NCBI GenBank assembly: GCA_958299035.1
Contig: CATQJL010000316.1
Location: forward strand, 37,451,441 to 37,515,440
Direction: 5' to 3'
Length of the DNA: 64,000 nucleotides
DNA from: Cylicocyclus nassatus
Lineage: Eukaryota; Nematoda; Chromadorea; Rhabditida; Strongylidae
In this document: positions 11,895-23,601 of the stretch, piece by piece
How positions within the stretch are numbered: the stretch's first letter is position 1
Layout: each line of letters opens with the position of its first letter
Notes under the pieces: model-generated
The model's database searches: none
The model's input: only the letters and a program-made list of their open reading frames with translations
Told to the model about the DNA's origin: nothing
Made by a program: the position numbers and the translations under genes

Positions 11895-12014
11895 ATAATC
11901 ACCTGTAAATGCGAAAACTGTGAGAAAATCAAGAGATTTCTGCTCGAAATGATATTTAGTTCTAGAAAGTGTCGACATTGTTTCTAGCAGCGACCCACTG
12001 CTTACTCACATGTT
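11895..12014 (+). repeat. Direct repeat flanking the TACAGTCG element (left)
   Basis: Resembles 13700-13825 in the same orientation, sharing TTTCTGCTCGAAATGATA and an ending CA(C/G)ATGTTC. The two lie on either side of the split TACAGTCG element. They may be an old local duplication. Confidence 0.5.
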
Positions 12015-12015
12015 C

Positions 12016-13676
12016 GTACAGTCGAATCATCTCATATGATAATAAAGTGCGGTTCACAGTTATACGAACACCCAAAATTTTGTAAGTTTTTGGTCTTTTT
12101 GGGAGAAACTCAGAAAGCCGTTGGTACCACGCAATAAAACACAGCCGAAAACGGTATATGATCCATAAGAATGGAAATGGATGTCAATTTTAGGAGTGTT
12201 TGAGCGCCTAGTGCAGATTTTTAGCGGTTCATAATTATACGAACACCTCAAACGAAGGTCCATTTTTTACTCAAGTTGCACTCATTTGAGTCCAAATTTT
12301 TTGTAAAGCTACAGTAACAAAGTCTGACGTGTCCGCTACACACTGAACCCAGTGCAGTTCAAAAAAAAAGATACTCTTTTCAGAAGGCTCTAAATGTGAT
12401 TGCGCTCCGAAAACATCCGTTCTTCTGCAGTTTACGCGCTCTAATTAGCTTCTACCAAAGCTATGAGATAAAATAAGCTCTTTCGATGGGTATCTTGTTT
12501 GACGCTTAGAAAATCTTTGCGTTTTCGTGCCGTTTTTCAAGCAAGTTCCAACCTTACTACAGAGTTAACGCGATTTCGAGCCTCAAAACTCAGCTTCTTC
12601 TCGCTCAAACATTTGATATGAAGCAGCTGCATTGTTTACATGATGATGTTTCTGTGCCAAAGCTTTTGGGTTTTTTGTGGAACTGATCTTGAGGCTGTGG
12701 ATCTACAAACCAAATAAAGGTGTGATTGCAATAGTAAAAGCAGTGTTTTTGATGAAATGACGTCTGCGTGGCCAAAACAAACGCTCAACGGTGCTGATTT
12801 TTTCTAGCCAAACAGTCTTGTGAACTTCTACATACTATATGCTTACTTCATTGTACGGCTTCAGAAGCTGAGTTTTGAGGCTCGAAATCGTGCTAACTCT
12901 GTGGTAAGGTTGGAACTTGGTTGAAAAACGGCACGAAAACGCAAAGGTTTTCTAAGCGTCAGACAAAATACCCATCGAAAGAGCTTATTTTATCTCATAG
13001 CTTTGGTAGAAGCTAATTAGAGCGCGTAAACTGCAGAAGAACGGATGTTTTCGGAGCGCAATCACATTTAGAGCCTTCTGAAAAAAGTAACGGTCCTCTT
13101 TTTGAACTGCACTGGGTTCAGTGTGTAGCGGACGCGTCAGCTTTGTTACTGCAGCTTTACAAAAAATTTGGACTCAAATGACTGCAATCTTGAATAAAAA
13201 ATGGACCTTTGTTTGAGGTGTTCGTATAATTATGAACCGCTAAAAATTTGCACTAGGCGCAAAAACACTCCCGAAATTGACATCCATTTTCATTCTTATG
13301 GATCATATACCGTTCTCGGTTGTGCTCTTTCGCGTGGTACCAACGACTTTTTGAGTTTCTGTCAAAAAGTCCAGAACTTTCTAAAATTTGGGGTGTTCGT
13401 ATAATTATGAACCGCACTTTATGTGCACCCGCACACACCGTCCATCTTTTGGCATCCTTATCCTGGATCTGCAATCGCAAAACGCAGGAGACTGAACTAT
13501 TGCTATCGCTTACATCACCCTGAGGTGAATAGTACCTAAAAAGATAAGAAAACATAACAAACCCATGAAAAGCACCTGCCTGAAGGGTTGCCTCCTCCAA
13601 GAATCCAGGATGGGAATGCCAAAGGTGGACGGTGTGTACAATGTCAAACATGATCATACGAAATGATTCGACTGTA
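12016..13676. mobile_element. Foldback MITE, TACAGTCG family, split copy
   Basis: The left piece 12016-12042 (TACAGTCGAATCATCTCATA) and right piece 13422-13676, ending ATGATTCGACTGTA, together match the intact MITE at 7572-7852. The larger foldback 12045-13419 sits between them. It inserted at a TA within the left arm. Confidence 0.8.
12045..13419. mobile_element. Large foldback element with TA target duplication
   Basis: Ends AAGTGCGGTTCA and TGAACCGCACTT are flanked by TA at 12043-12044 and 13420-13421, as in Tc1/mariner insertions. The arms are each over 500 bp and nearly complementary, leaving an unpaired centre of roughly 260 bp (about 12600-12860). No transposase reading frame is visible. 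Organisation recalls long-inverted-repeat nematode elements, but I cannot assign it to one. Confidence 0.88.
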
Positions 13677-13699
13677 ACTTCCCGAGATCGCATTTTTTG

Positions 13700-13825
13700 C
13701 AGTTAAATGCCTTCCACAGTGAGATCTTCATTATGGGCAACGAAAATTGTGCGATATCAAAAATTTTCTGCTCGAAATGATACGTAGTTTCAAAAGATAT
13801 TGGCGTTATTAGCGAGACCACTGTT
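13700..13825 (+). repeat. Direct repeat flanking the TACAGTCG element (right)
   Basis: Same-orientation counterpart of 11895-12014. Confidence 0.5.
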
Positions 13826-13975
13826 TGCTCAGATGTTCTTCCTCTGGGAAAAAGGCATTTTCTGCAGTGTGAATGGAGATTTCCAGCAAAATTCACGAAA
13901 ATTGTGGAAGACATTTTTGCTCAAAATGCCGCTTAGCTCCTCAAATCGTCACTTTTTTGGGAGGGAGGGGAGCTG

Positions 13976-15540
13976 AAGGCAGCGGCCCGGCAGAATTTCG
14001 TTCTCCAGTTCTTCACCTTTTCGGAACCCGTATCTGGGCTTTTCAGCGAATGAAAATGGCATAAATGCGTTTTTTCCGAAGCTTTCCAGGTCACCTAGTG
14101 CAGAAGTGGGCGGGTCCCGTAACGCGGCTTTTTCCGGCGCATCTTCACTGAAGGTACTGCCTGACGGACGTCGCTGTTGTTCCGAAGTTCTACACGGGGT
14201 CAGACCATCGTCTCCTGCGCGACTAATTCTACTTTCCGCGGAATGGAGAGAGAGCCGTCAAGTTCAGGAAACATCGTCCCATGAATACCACCAACTGGGA
14301 TCTGTTTTCTTCGATATCCGGCTCATGGCGAGATACCGTGATGGACAACATCGACGAAGAATACGAACGGTTCGTACAACATCTCCACGGTTGTGCCAAG
14401 GAAGCTCAGAGTAAGAACTACGAGAAGGCGTCTCACCACGGGGACTTTGGAGCTGATACGCCAACGTGGACGCGCACGAGCCACAGGCAACTACCGACTG
14501 ACGTCCGAGCTTGCGAAGCGATGCAGACAAGCGATAAAGGAAGACCTTAAGGAGAGAAGAGTAGCAGTGATGGTTGACGCCGCGGAGGCTGGAAGAAGTA
14601 TACGCAACGCCCGCCGAAGCTTCGTCAACTTCAAGACAAAGATGACCGCACTTCGTCGTCCTGACGGAACCATAACTGCTTCCCGAAGATCAATGGAGAA
14701 GGTCATCCACGACTTCTACTCGGATCTTTTTGCGAGCCACGTCCACCTTCCACCATGCCATCTCAAGGAGGACGAGTATGAACTGTAGGAAGTAGGAACT
14801 GAGCAGGAGGAAACGTGCAGCATGGGGAGCATATAAGACAATTGAGGACGTAGTGAAGAAGACCAAGAACATCCGGCTCCGCGTCCACCTTTTCAACTCG
14901 ACGGTTCTTCCTGCTTTGACGTACGCTTCAGAAACATGGACAATGAGAAAGCAGGATGAACACGCGGTTAGCGTCATCGAACGAGCTGTTGAGAGAGTGA
15001 TGCTAGGAGTGAATCGACTCACGCAAGTGAGGCAAGGATTACGAAGTTCTACCCTACGTCAACGATCGAAGATCAGGGACGCTGCCGCGTACGCCAAGCA
15101 GAACAAGATAAGATGGGCCGGGCACGTAATGCGTTTCGACGACAACCGGTGGACGAGAGCTGTAACAGATTGGATACCACTGGACGTCAAACGCGAACGA
15201 GGAAGACCGCCGACGCGATGGTCAGATATGTTCACGAAGTTCTCTAATGAAGTCCTTCAGAGCGTTCCACGTGTTCCTGGTGCGATACGTAAACATTGGT
15301 CAACAATCGCCCGAGACAGGGACGAATGGAGGCATCACTGGTACCCGCTCGTGCAACACGATGATCAACGGGGATACAGGTGATACAGGTGATCTTCACT
15401 GAATGCGGACCTAAAAAGCTTCGGAAAAAGCGCATTTTTGCCATTTCCATCGCTGATAAGCCTAGATATAGGTTTCTCATGGCGAGAAGGCTCCGAAAAG
15501 GTGAAGCTGGAAAACGAAATTCTGCCGGGCCGCTGCCTTT
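13976..15540. mobile_element. Foldback (AAGGCAGCGG ends) holding an RTE fragment
   Basis: The left arm starts AAGGCAGCGGCCCGGCAGAA and runs to about 14108. The right arm starts near 15392 and ends CTGCCGGGCCGCTGCCTTT. Both arms share CGAAGCTTT(C/T)(C/T)AGGTC at the inner edge. The space between is filled by a broken RTE-type LINE. Confidence 0.8.
14110..15391 (+). pseudogene. RTE-type LINE ORF2 remnant, central RT deleted
   Basis: The 5' part reads, in one frame, VAVVPKFYTGSDHRLLR, the end of an RTE endonuclease with its SDH motif. A +1 shift follows, then a linker containing TSELAKRCRQAIKEDLKERR and MTALRRPDGTITASRRSMEK (14393-14788). The frame then jumps straight to the RT C-terminal region (14853-15383), with NSTVLPALTYASETW, IRWAGHVMRFDDNRWTRA and GRPPTRWSDMFTK. 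The RT core with its catalytic YADD is absent, so this copy is dead. The 3' end has a short GATACAGGT repeat, a tail style known from RTE elements. It lies between foldback arms and probably inserted into that element. Confidence 0.85.
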
Positions 15541-16498
15541 GAAAGGTATCGTCGATTCGTTGACCCCAAGGACTGCTCAAACGCTGCGGCCACGCGCGGT
15601 GCGGTTGAATTGTCGCGAGAGCACGTCTTGTACAATGGCGAATTCATACTGGGGCAAGCATTTTACCTCGCGGCGCGTATTCCGCAGCGATGTCCAGTCC
15701 GTGCGGTCAACAAATCATCTATACCTATTCTAACGGCGGGAGCGGTACACCGTCGACTGGTATAAATTACGTCTACAGTAACTTCGAAGCACATTTGGCA
15801 TTGCCGTCGCGCCAAATATCACTCCACAATTTTGGGACTCATTACGCGCACTGCCTGCGCATCTCTTACATTACTGGCCTCGATTTCGCTTACATTAATC
15901 TGCGAAGCATATAATATCTCTCGTTCAAATGGTCGATTTTCCCTAGGCAGGTGCTTTTGGGGTAAGGACGAAGTGAACAAGCTGTCTAACCAAATGTTTC
16001 CAATCTAAGCATATTGGATGTCTACCTCCACTCTGAGCCGAGTAAAAAATAGCAAATTTTCATTAACTTTTTGAAAGGATATATCACTGTTGGAAGGGAA
16101 TTCAGCCACCAGAAACCAACCACAAATAAAACCACTAGAAATTGCAAATTTCAAACACGTAGCCAACACGTTCTTAACGATTATCAAACTCGTAAAGAAG
16201 CAAAACTCAAACTATACAAAATATAAGCAGTCGCTCAAGGAATGCCCTTATGTGCCGAACAATCTGCATCAAAAACAGTTGTTCAGAGGTACATGATATA
16301 AAGTTCAAATAACTTAAACCCTCAATGACTCATACTTAATGACCAAAAAATAGAAGCTTAGAGTACGACAAAGTAGCTAGGAAGAGAACAAAGCACCAGA
16401 GACAATGGTAGAAAATGGCACCTGCCAAAAAAAAAACAGCAAATCCAGCTCAAATCCATTTTAGAATGAGGGGTCTTTGGTGTAGAGATACGGTAGTG
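15541..16498. other. Intergenic, downstream of the transporter gene
   Basis: No gene could be supported. Open frames of 60-117 codons overlap on both strands without family motifs. This region includes the 3' flank of the minus-strand SLC35F6 gene; no clean AATAAA was found there. Confidence 0.4.
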
Positions 16499-19400
16499 TT
16501 ATGCATCCTCATTGAGAAGGCTATCTCGGTCACTTTCGACGAGGTCAGCACCACATATCGAGAAACAGCATCTAAATAAAAATCGTTGAGAAGCTGATAA
16601 GAATACTCTCAAATCCATTTCAAAGAACTGGCTTTCTATCCAAGCAAAAGACGTACTAACCTGGTAAACGGTGACTCGCCCATGTTTGGAAGCACTTTCT
16701 GTCTAAACCATGGCCCAATTAAGATGTCGTTGTAAACGAACATACCAAGGATGAGAAGTGCGAAGCCGAGGAGCTGAAAGACAAAAAATGTAAGAATGCT
16801 CTCACAGCTTGGGGAAAAATGATCTCACCTGAGCCGGGATAAACAATTCGCCAAAGAATGGTATACTAAACATCCAGATTACTAGTGTTCTCACACTATC
16901 CAGTACCATTCGGGTGGTTGCGGAAAGTTCTTTCGTCACCGAAACACCAGCAAAGTTAAAGAATGCAATGCTGAAATGTAAAAATAAGAAGTTGAACGAA
17001 TCCTAACAAGAACCAACCTGACGATGGTTCCTGCTAAAGCCACAGCAATCCATGGTTGCTCACAAATCTCCTTCCATGCAAAAAAGACGTCCTTCAAAAA
17101 TGTGAACATGACGCTATCGATCAAAAGCTAGAGCCCTTACCTCAAGACGACCCTCCGGATTGGTGGAAAACGTGTGAGGTACATGAATATAATACATTGG
17201 AACCATTAACACGGACAGAATCGTCATGCCAAAGAGTCCTGTAAAGTATTCATATTAGCGTAAATAACCAGGCAACGCTTTGTAGAAGTTTCGCACAGAA
17301 TTATGTCGCAGAAGTTTGCCGAATAAGCACACGAAAAGTCTGCTCACCTTCAAGTCCAACGGCAAAAAGAGCTGGCACATCATATTGGTTCAGATATTTC
17401 TGTTCATAAACCATCTGGATGGCCACGATTATCTGTGCCATTATGATGAGAAGATTCCCTAAAAATTTTAAGGACTTGGAGAACAACTCGCAAATACCCA
17501 TTCACTCTCCAACTTAATATCTTACCGGTAATGATGGCGTTCTTATCATCGAGTGGATCGTCGTCGTACATGATATCCGTCACTCCAACAACTACGAGCC
17601 CAAGGATGACGAGGATCATTCCAATCCACTTGTAACCCTGAATCCGCGCTCCAAGCATTCCAACGGATAACAGTCCAGTGAAAACGATGACAGCTCCTGA
17701 ACATTTGCCATCTTCAGCGTAATTGGGAAAGATAATGTAAATTTACCTCTGAGCATCTGGAAACTGCTGGCCGTGGTGAGATTCAAGCCGATATACATGA
17801 TGGATGTTGCAAGAATGTCACAACAGGCAGGTGGCAGGAATACCAACGGATTGAACTGGGGTAACTGGGGTTCGCTATCCGATGTTATGTCGGTGATAGA
17901 ACCACCTACTCCTGAAGCCAATGAAAAGCGAAGTAGAATGAAATAACTGAGTCCACATTTCAAATCAGCAACTTCAGTATGTTTCAGACCGCAAAATTTG
18001 ATTGACACGGCCGGCAACTAAACCCATCCTATGTCCCGGGCCCGATCCAGATTCGATCTGTATATGATCGGTTCTCCAAACAACGTGCGCGGAAACTCAA
18101 ATAAGGCTGAAACTATTGAAAATTGCGCGGGCCGAAGCGCTTGTGGTCTGATAGATGTCCTATTATCACGATCACATTACGCCCCCTGTTTTTGAATTTA
18201 CCTACGATTATTTCCCTTATCTGGATAAGAGAGCCGAACTGAACCCATATTGGATCAGAACACAGGACCAGTACAGCCGCAGTCCACAGTCGCTGTAGCT
18301 AATCGGATCCAGACCCCCTCCCTGTCAAAATGCATCGCGACTACGTCAAACACTGCGTTGTTCGCAAAATTGTTCAGTCCCTACTGCGATCCCTATTATA
18401 AAAGAAAAAATATCTGCATAATTTCTGCGCAAAGAAAAAAGCCGCTTGCACCCTGAGAGATCGGCAGGAAGCCTGGCCGCAACTGTGCGAATGCAATTGC
18501 GGCAGTTTATAAGAACCATTCAACTTTGCTCTGCATGTCTACTAATTTATGATTTCTGACAATTTCTACAAAGAAAAAAGTGCCAAAGCAGTAACGGTGC
18601 CATCTGCAATAAAAATACGAAAGTAGAAGAAACTGACCCGTAATATTGGCCCTGTTCCACTGGTATTTCTTGTAATAGAACAAAATGAAGAACGCAGCTA
18701 AGCACATGAATTCACCAAAGAACATACAAGTTGCCTGGAATGTACATGTATAACGCATGTTGTGCATCAACCTAGAATAAAGCAAAAAATGACAAGACTC
18801 CAATTATAAAATAGACTACTACCTGAGCATCACGCTCAGAGATTTTTTAAATTCAGTTTTGATGTCGACAAAGTATTAAAAAGTGGTGCTATTCTATGTC
18901 AAAAAATTAAGTATTTTATTAGGTTGGCTAACAAATAATTTTTTGTAATGAAATCTTCATGGAAACTTTCCTAGTCGTTCTTCATTCATCATATTTTGTG
19001 GATTAGTAGTTCAAAGCTTCTTCTATCGCATATCAACTACTCAAAATTTTAGATCATCGGTAAGGAACAGTTCTGCCCCAATGCGGCTAATTTCTCAGAA
19101 GCTCAATTCTGTGACTTTCGAAGCCTAGTTCCCATGCTCTAATGGATGCAGAGAACAGCAATTCGGTATATGGATACAGACACACACTTTCACTCCTTAG
19201 CGAATATCAATAAAAATTGTGATCTGCCATTTCAAAATTCTTTGACCAAGAAAAACAAATTTTCTCAAATTCCGCGTATTGAGAAATTCGGGTCTTTCAC
19301 CTCTTTGCGAATTTCTTTCATTGCAAAATTTATGTCCCAACTCTCATTGAAGCGTTTATTTCAGCCGTACCAAATACTGGACAACAAATTGTCTGTAGCA

Positions 19401-19790
19401 TCTCTAAGAGCCGCAAAAAATGAAATTATCTATTAGCCAACCTAATACTTCAACGCAACAAAATAGAAAATTCTAAAACAAATCAAGGTTTTCATCTTCT
19501 CACCGATAATTGCAAGTGATCACCATTCATACCTTATTTTAGCCTTCAAGTTTTTTTTTCTTCACAGATTTTGATTTTCGTCACATTATCGTCGGTTTCA
19601 TCGTAAAAACTTCGAAAAAATAAAGGTCGCCAAAAAATCTATAGCTCACCTGCAAAAATGGATGATTGAACGGTACTCCCTCGGCTTTCATCCTGTCTGC
19701 CCATTTCGCACAGATGGTGTTCAGCGAACCGGTGACCACCATCAACACCGAAATTGTCAAGGCAAACGCCCTGCCATGACCCTCGCTCAT
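16499..19790 (-). CDS. SLC35F6: SLC35F6-type nucleotide-sugar-transporter-like membrane protein
   Basis: Ten minus-strand exons join in phase: 19650-19790, 18638-18734, 17747-17911, 17526-17696, 17348-17458, 17141-17238, 17018-17091, 16829-16970, 16661-16773 and 16499-16571. The total is 1185 bp, or 394 residues plus stop. All introns are GT-AG. The protein follows the drug/metabolite transporter fold of SLC35F6 (lysosomal/mitochondrial family member, 371 residues in human). Matching motifs are SLNTICAKWADRM, MFFGEFMCLAAFF, LTTASSFQMLRGAV, LLIIMAQIIVAIQMVYEQKY and FNFAGVSVTKELSATTRMVL. About ten hydrophobic segments are expected. The short hydrophilic tail SDRDSLLNEDA looks like an acidic di-leucine-type sorting tail (inference). 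The start is chosen because CCAG precedes the ATG by one base, as in trans-spliced nematode mRNAs. Substrate is unknown. The last exon is the least certain. Confidence 0.93.
18919..19445. mobile_element. Mariner-like MITE in SLC35F6 intron 1
   Basis: Ends TTAGGTTGGCTAA and TTAGCCAACCTAA are flanked by TA (18917-18918, 19446-19447). The element is 527 bp and inverted only near the ends. There is no transposase. Confidence 0.8.
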
Positions 19791-20935
19791 CCTGGAGTTG
19801 GGTGAAAATTATGATGAGACTGAAACAATGATTGCTTGACTTGGGTGAGAAGCAGCAAAAACAAGCCGCCATAAAAAAGTCAATAAAATGCGGGTAGCAC
19901 AAACGCAGCAAGAGTGTTGGAGCTAATGTACGCCAAATTGATTTTTTTCCAAAGGCACAATGAATAAGCGAGCTGAGTCAGCTTTAGGAAGATCGTATCT
20001 CGGCATATGACAATGCAACAAACGCAAAGGTCAATTTTGTTTACGTTCAGCGTTGATTGTTTATTCTCATTCCAGAAATAGTAAGTCAGAGCAAAGTGTT
20101 GCAATCAAGGTCGATTATAGTGCGATGGGATTGAAAATGTAACTCCGTAAACTTGGATTACAAAAATGAATAACTGTAGAACAATAGGCAACTGATTTTC
20201 CCACATGAACCGAACTCAAAAGATCAGACCATTTCTGCGAAGATGGACGAAGTCCACACAATCTGATAAGAAGCATTGTCACGAAAATGATAACGATGAG
20301 TTGGGCAAATCCAGGCACGAGATAAGAGTGTTTGGATAATGAACTTTTCGTAAATTATTGAAGCGAGTGCACCGATTAAAGCATTAAATGGAACTGATGT
20401 GATTATAACAAAAGTATGAAAGAATTACTGTTCCTAGTTTCTGAGTGGCGGTTTACCTCAAACACTGCACAGCAAGGAATATAAGCGAAAGATGAAAGAA
20501 ACTGCTAGTTCTTCGAAGATTTTCACAATTTTCTAGCTTACTGTTAGATGCTTCCAAACCTTTGAATCGATGACCTGATTTTTTATGCGGCAGAGGATAA
20601 CAAATCAAAGATTTGAATGAGCGAAACTTCGAAAACCACGTTGCAGATAAAATCGTTAAAGTCATCGTTCCCTTGAGTTTAGACCCGGGCATACTTCACG
20701 CAATTTCAGTCGCGATGCGATTTGGTAATAGTCCTGTTGTCCAAAACTCATCGTAAGCATTTTCTAGACAAAAGTGTTACTTAAGGCATCCAGTCATGTC
20801 TCTGCCTCACCCCCACCCCTCCCCCCTGTTTTTGCCGCGGGGAATCTTCAACAGCGGGGGTTTTGAGGGCCCCAAGATTCGAACGCGGCTTGCGCGACGG
20901 AGCGGCCGCCGCGCGCGGCGTACCTCCTGACGTGC
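19791..20935. other. Upstream of the transporter gene, no further gene seen
   Basis: Contains the putative SLC35F6 promoter side (19791 on). Open frames of 67-94 codons overlap and match nothing. A pyrimidine-rich, C-run block lies at 20800-20830. Confidence 0.4.
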
Positions 20936-21294
20936 CTCAGACAGTCGATGGGATATCTCCGGAGCAGAAGTGGCAGGGTCGCGGGCTTTCCCCAGCGGAG
21001 GATTGCCACGCTCCGGAGCCCTGCCATTTCACGTATTTTTGTGCTCCGGGGCTCTCCCAAAAGTGGCGCACCTCCGGAGCAGAGATTTGGCGTTGCGGAG
21101 AGGGGTCCCACTCGTCCTGTTTGTGACGTCACCGTGACGTCACGGTGAATGATTGGGACCCCTCTCCGCGATGCGCAAATCTCTGCTCCGGAGGTGCACC
21201 ACCTGCAAAAATGCGTGAAATGGCAGGGCTCCGGAGCGCGAAGTGGCAGACTCGCGCCATATGCCCGCCGGAGGTATCCCTTCGACTGTCTGAG
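20936..21294. mobile_element. Foldback MITE with twin TGACGTCA centre, copy 1
   Basis: Ends CTCAGACAGTCG and CGACTGTCTGAG are flanked by the 3-bp direct repeat TGC (20933-20935, 21295-21297). The element folds along its length. The arms carry CCGGAG repeats, and the centre has two TGACGTCA octamers (21124-21131, 21135-21142). A second copy is at 61867-62213. It could belong to a 3-bp-duplicating superfamily such as Harbinger or CMC, but no transposase is present to tell. Confidence 0.88.
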
Positions 21295-21304
21295 TGCAGC
21301 CGTC

Positions 21305-21328
21305 GGGGGGGGGGGGGGGGGGGGGGGG
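21305..21328 (+). repeat. Run of 24 consecutive G
   Basis: An uninterrupted G-run followed by AGGGGGAGG, adjacent to the end of the foldback at 21294. It could form G-quadruplex structures. Its exact length is unreliable in most sequencing methods. Confidence 0.9.
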
Positions 21329-22409
21329 AGGGGGAGGTATCATGCTGGGTTGAGCGTGCCTTCTTTTTTAACTCTAAACAAAGTCAGCCAGATCCACGAT
21401 TTTAGGTTAATAGGTCATTGGGAGTGGAATAGAATGGAAGTGACTTTTCTACAAGTTGCATACTATATACTATGCAGTTTTACATGATAAACAAGGAAAT
21501 TGGTGAATATTCAATGAACGTTGATGCGGCGGCAGGCGTGCTTCCGGAGCGAGATTAGAGTTGTGTAAGCTTTCTATTTGTAAAAAAAAGTTTACAGATG
21601 ACAAAAGACAAAACCGCATTTCTCTTTGGATATGTGCATTACTCGTTCACTAGAAAGTATTCAAAGTCTCAATTATGACATATCACACATTTACCGCTAT
21701 GAAATACAAGAAAGACCTTTGTGAATAGATGAGGAAAATACCCAATCTTCACGTGCGAAAATACCAGCTGCCAAATTCCCATTGTCATCTGCGTACTTAT
21801 CGTTCAAAGTTTCGCTAAAACAATGTTGGCCAATGCTCACAAACCAGACCAGACAAAATCTGTGATCAATGGCGAGGGATGCCGCTCCGTGCCGCTTTTA
21901 TTTTGTGTGCTATGAACTCGTCCATTGAAGCGACGCCGCGTAAATTTCTGTCGCGAATCGCTATCGACGAAACTCGAAAAATTTCCTGAGTAATGTCTGA
22001 ACATGATTTGAAGAAAACGAGCTAACCATCAAGTTTTGAACAATCAGTTTCTAAACGAAACGTAGATATCGTGGCGACAAACAAGATGACAATTTTTTCA
22101 AACACTTTTTCACTTCCTTAAGTTTCCCAAACTATTTGAATCATATTCTACTTAAATCAGATCGGAATCCACTTGCTTTACCGCGATTTCTAACTCAGAA
22201 ACCGAATTTCCAATAGAAACTGCGGAAAACTTACGATGATATCAGACGCCGCGCGACGGGAGTGCGGCCGAGCCGTCGCGAACACATTTATTCTCAAACA
22301 GCGAGCGCGCAAATGTCTTGTTCGCTATCACTTTCTCATCGCTCTTTGCTAAGTTTCAATGCTTTCTTCAAAATCAAGTTTATTTCACTCTAGTGGGTAC
22401 TTGCACGCC

Positions 22410-22515
22410 ATGTCGGAAAAGTCTAGCGATGATTCTCAGCCTCCACCAGCCAAGAAGATGTTTGCCTTTCGGCAATCAGCATTGTCTGCGAAAGCCGATC
22501 AACTATGGAATCAGA
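22410..22515 (+). CDS. Candidate first exon of the RanBP3-like gene
   Basis: The ATG at 22410 opens 35 codons (MSEKSSDDSQPPPAKKMFAF...). A donor A|GTGGGT at 22516 leaves phase 1. The main RanBP3 exon at 28114 starts with two bases of a split codon, so the two join in frame and give a 381-residue protein. An acceptor-like TTTCACTCTAG lies 18 bases before the ATG, suggesting trans-splicing. The acidic, Lys-containing N-terminus would suit a nuclear transport cofactor. Linking them needs a 5.6-kb intron full of repeats and cannot be proven here. A 33-bp stretch at about 27859-27891 could be an extra in-phase microexon. Confidence 0.45.
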
Positions 22516-23290
22516 GTGGGTTGCAGATGGCTTTGCTTTTTCATTTGACTTCCTCTGATAATGCTTACAAGGAAAGTTTTAGTCGAAGTGGCCTTCCTAG
22601 ACGGATTCTATGCCATTTTGTAGGACATCAAACAGTGATCTAAATCTGTCTTCATTATCTGCTGGGCCCCTTCTAACGAGTTATGAGCATTTGTTGCAAA
22701 CGTACGCAGATCTGTATGGAATTGATCGATACGTTCCCTCCGCCACCACACAAGTAGTGAGCGTTGAGTACAAGAAAGTGGTGCATAGAGTGCTGAATCA
22801 TGACTTATAATAAGCGGCTTAATCTGAAGTTGTGTGGAGTTTGTCCGTTACGAAATTACAGTGAGGAATGATTTACGATACTAAACATCATGTGAGGTTA
22901 AGATAGCGAGTATGGTTCATTTTTAACTACGGCTCACTTTGCAATAACCCGAACAATGATTTGAGAGACAAGCTCTCAGAAAGTGAGTTTACCACGGTTC
23001 ACGATGCCAGTGCGAACCTCTGCGAAGCAGAGGTGAAGCACTGGTATCTCAATATTCGCCCATTTGAGCATTTTCTGAGTGATTTTATGTCATTTGTTCG
23101 TTCAGTTTTTCGAGTCAAAAACGTCATAACTCATGACATAGGCGCATAGCACATAACAAAGTTTGTTGGTGTCAGGCTCGTGCTCTTCAAAATGGTCCAG
23201 ATTCCTGTTGGGTAGCCCACTTTCTCTGAAAACACTTGTTAATCGTGCTGCTTGCTCTGAAGATATGGGAGAAATGATGATCAACACGTT

Positions 23291-23601
23291 AAAGGCACCG
23301 TCCACCCAAAATGGAGATTGGCGAGATTATGATGGCATACTAGTGTGGGCCGCCACACTAGGCAAACCTCTAAGCTGCGCCGCAAAAGACTGCTTCTGGA
23401 GCGAGAAATCCGCTCCGGAAGTAGCAAAGTAGGCGGGGCGACCATGCATGCTTTATCTCGCCTGCGCTTGCTGCAGAGCGTTCTCGAAACAGGGATTTTT
23501 GGGTGTTTCGCGGGCTTTCGACTCTATATTCGAAATCAGAGCCTTCAGAAGGCCGGGAATCGACAAAACATGGAAGTCGAGAATTTGGGGGGACGGTGCA
23601 T
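23291..23601. mobile_element. Repeat with AAAGGCACCGTCCACCC ends
   Basis: The left end AAAGGCACCGTCCACCC pairs with a right end GGGGGGACGGTGCATTT. The interior shares GAAGTCGAGAATTTGGG and a CGAGAAATCCGCTCCGGAAG-like block with 25088-25450 and 57026-57340. A further element with AAGGCAGCGTCCATCC starts immediately after, at about 23606, and ends unclearly near 23760. Confidence 0.65.

Noticed and set aside
12060..13404. Mirrored 67-codon frames at 12060-12263 and 13201-13404
   Set aside because: They are the two arms of the same foldback read in opposite directions. Similarity reflects the inverted repeat, not a gene pair.
20863..21487. Several overlapping 66-112 codon frames
   Set aside because: They cover the CRE-centred foldback and the G-run. 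The inverted arms create open frames on both strands.
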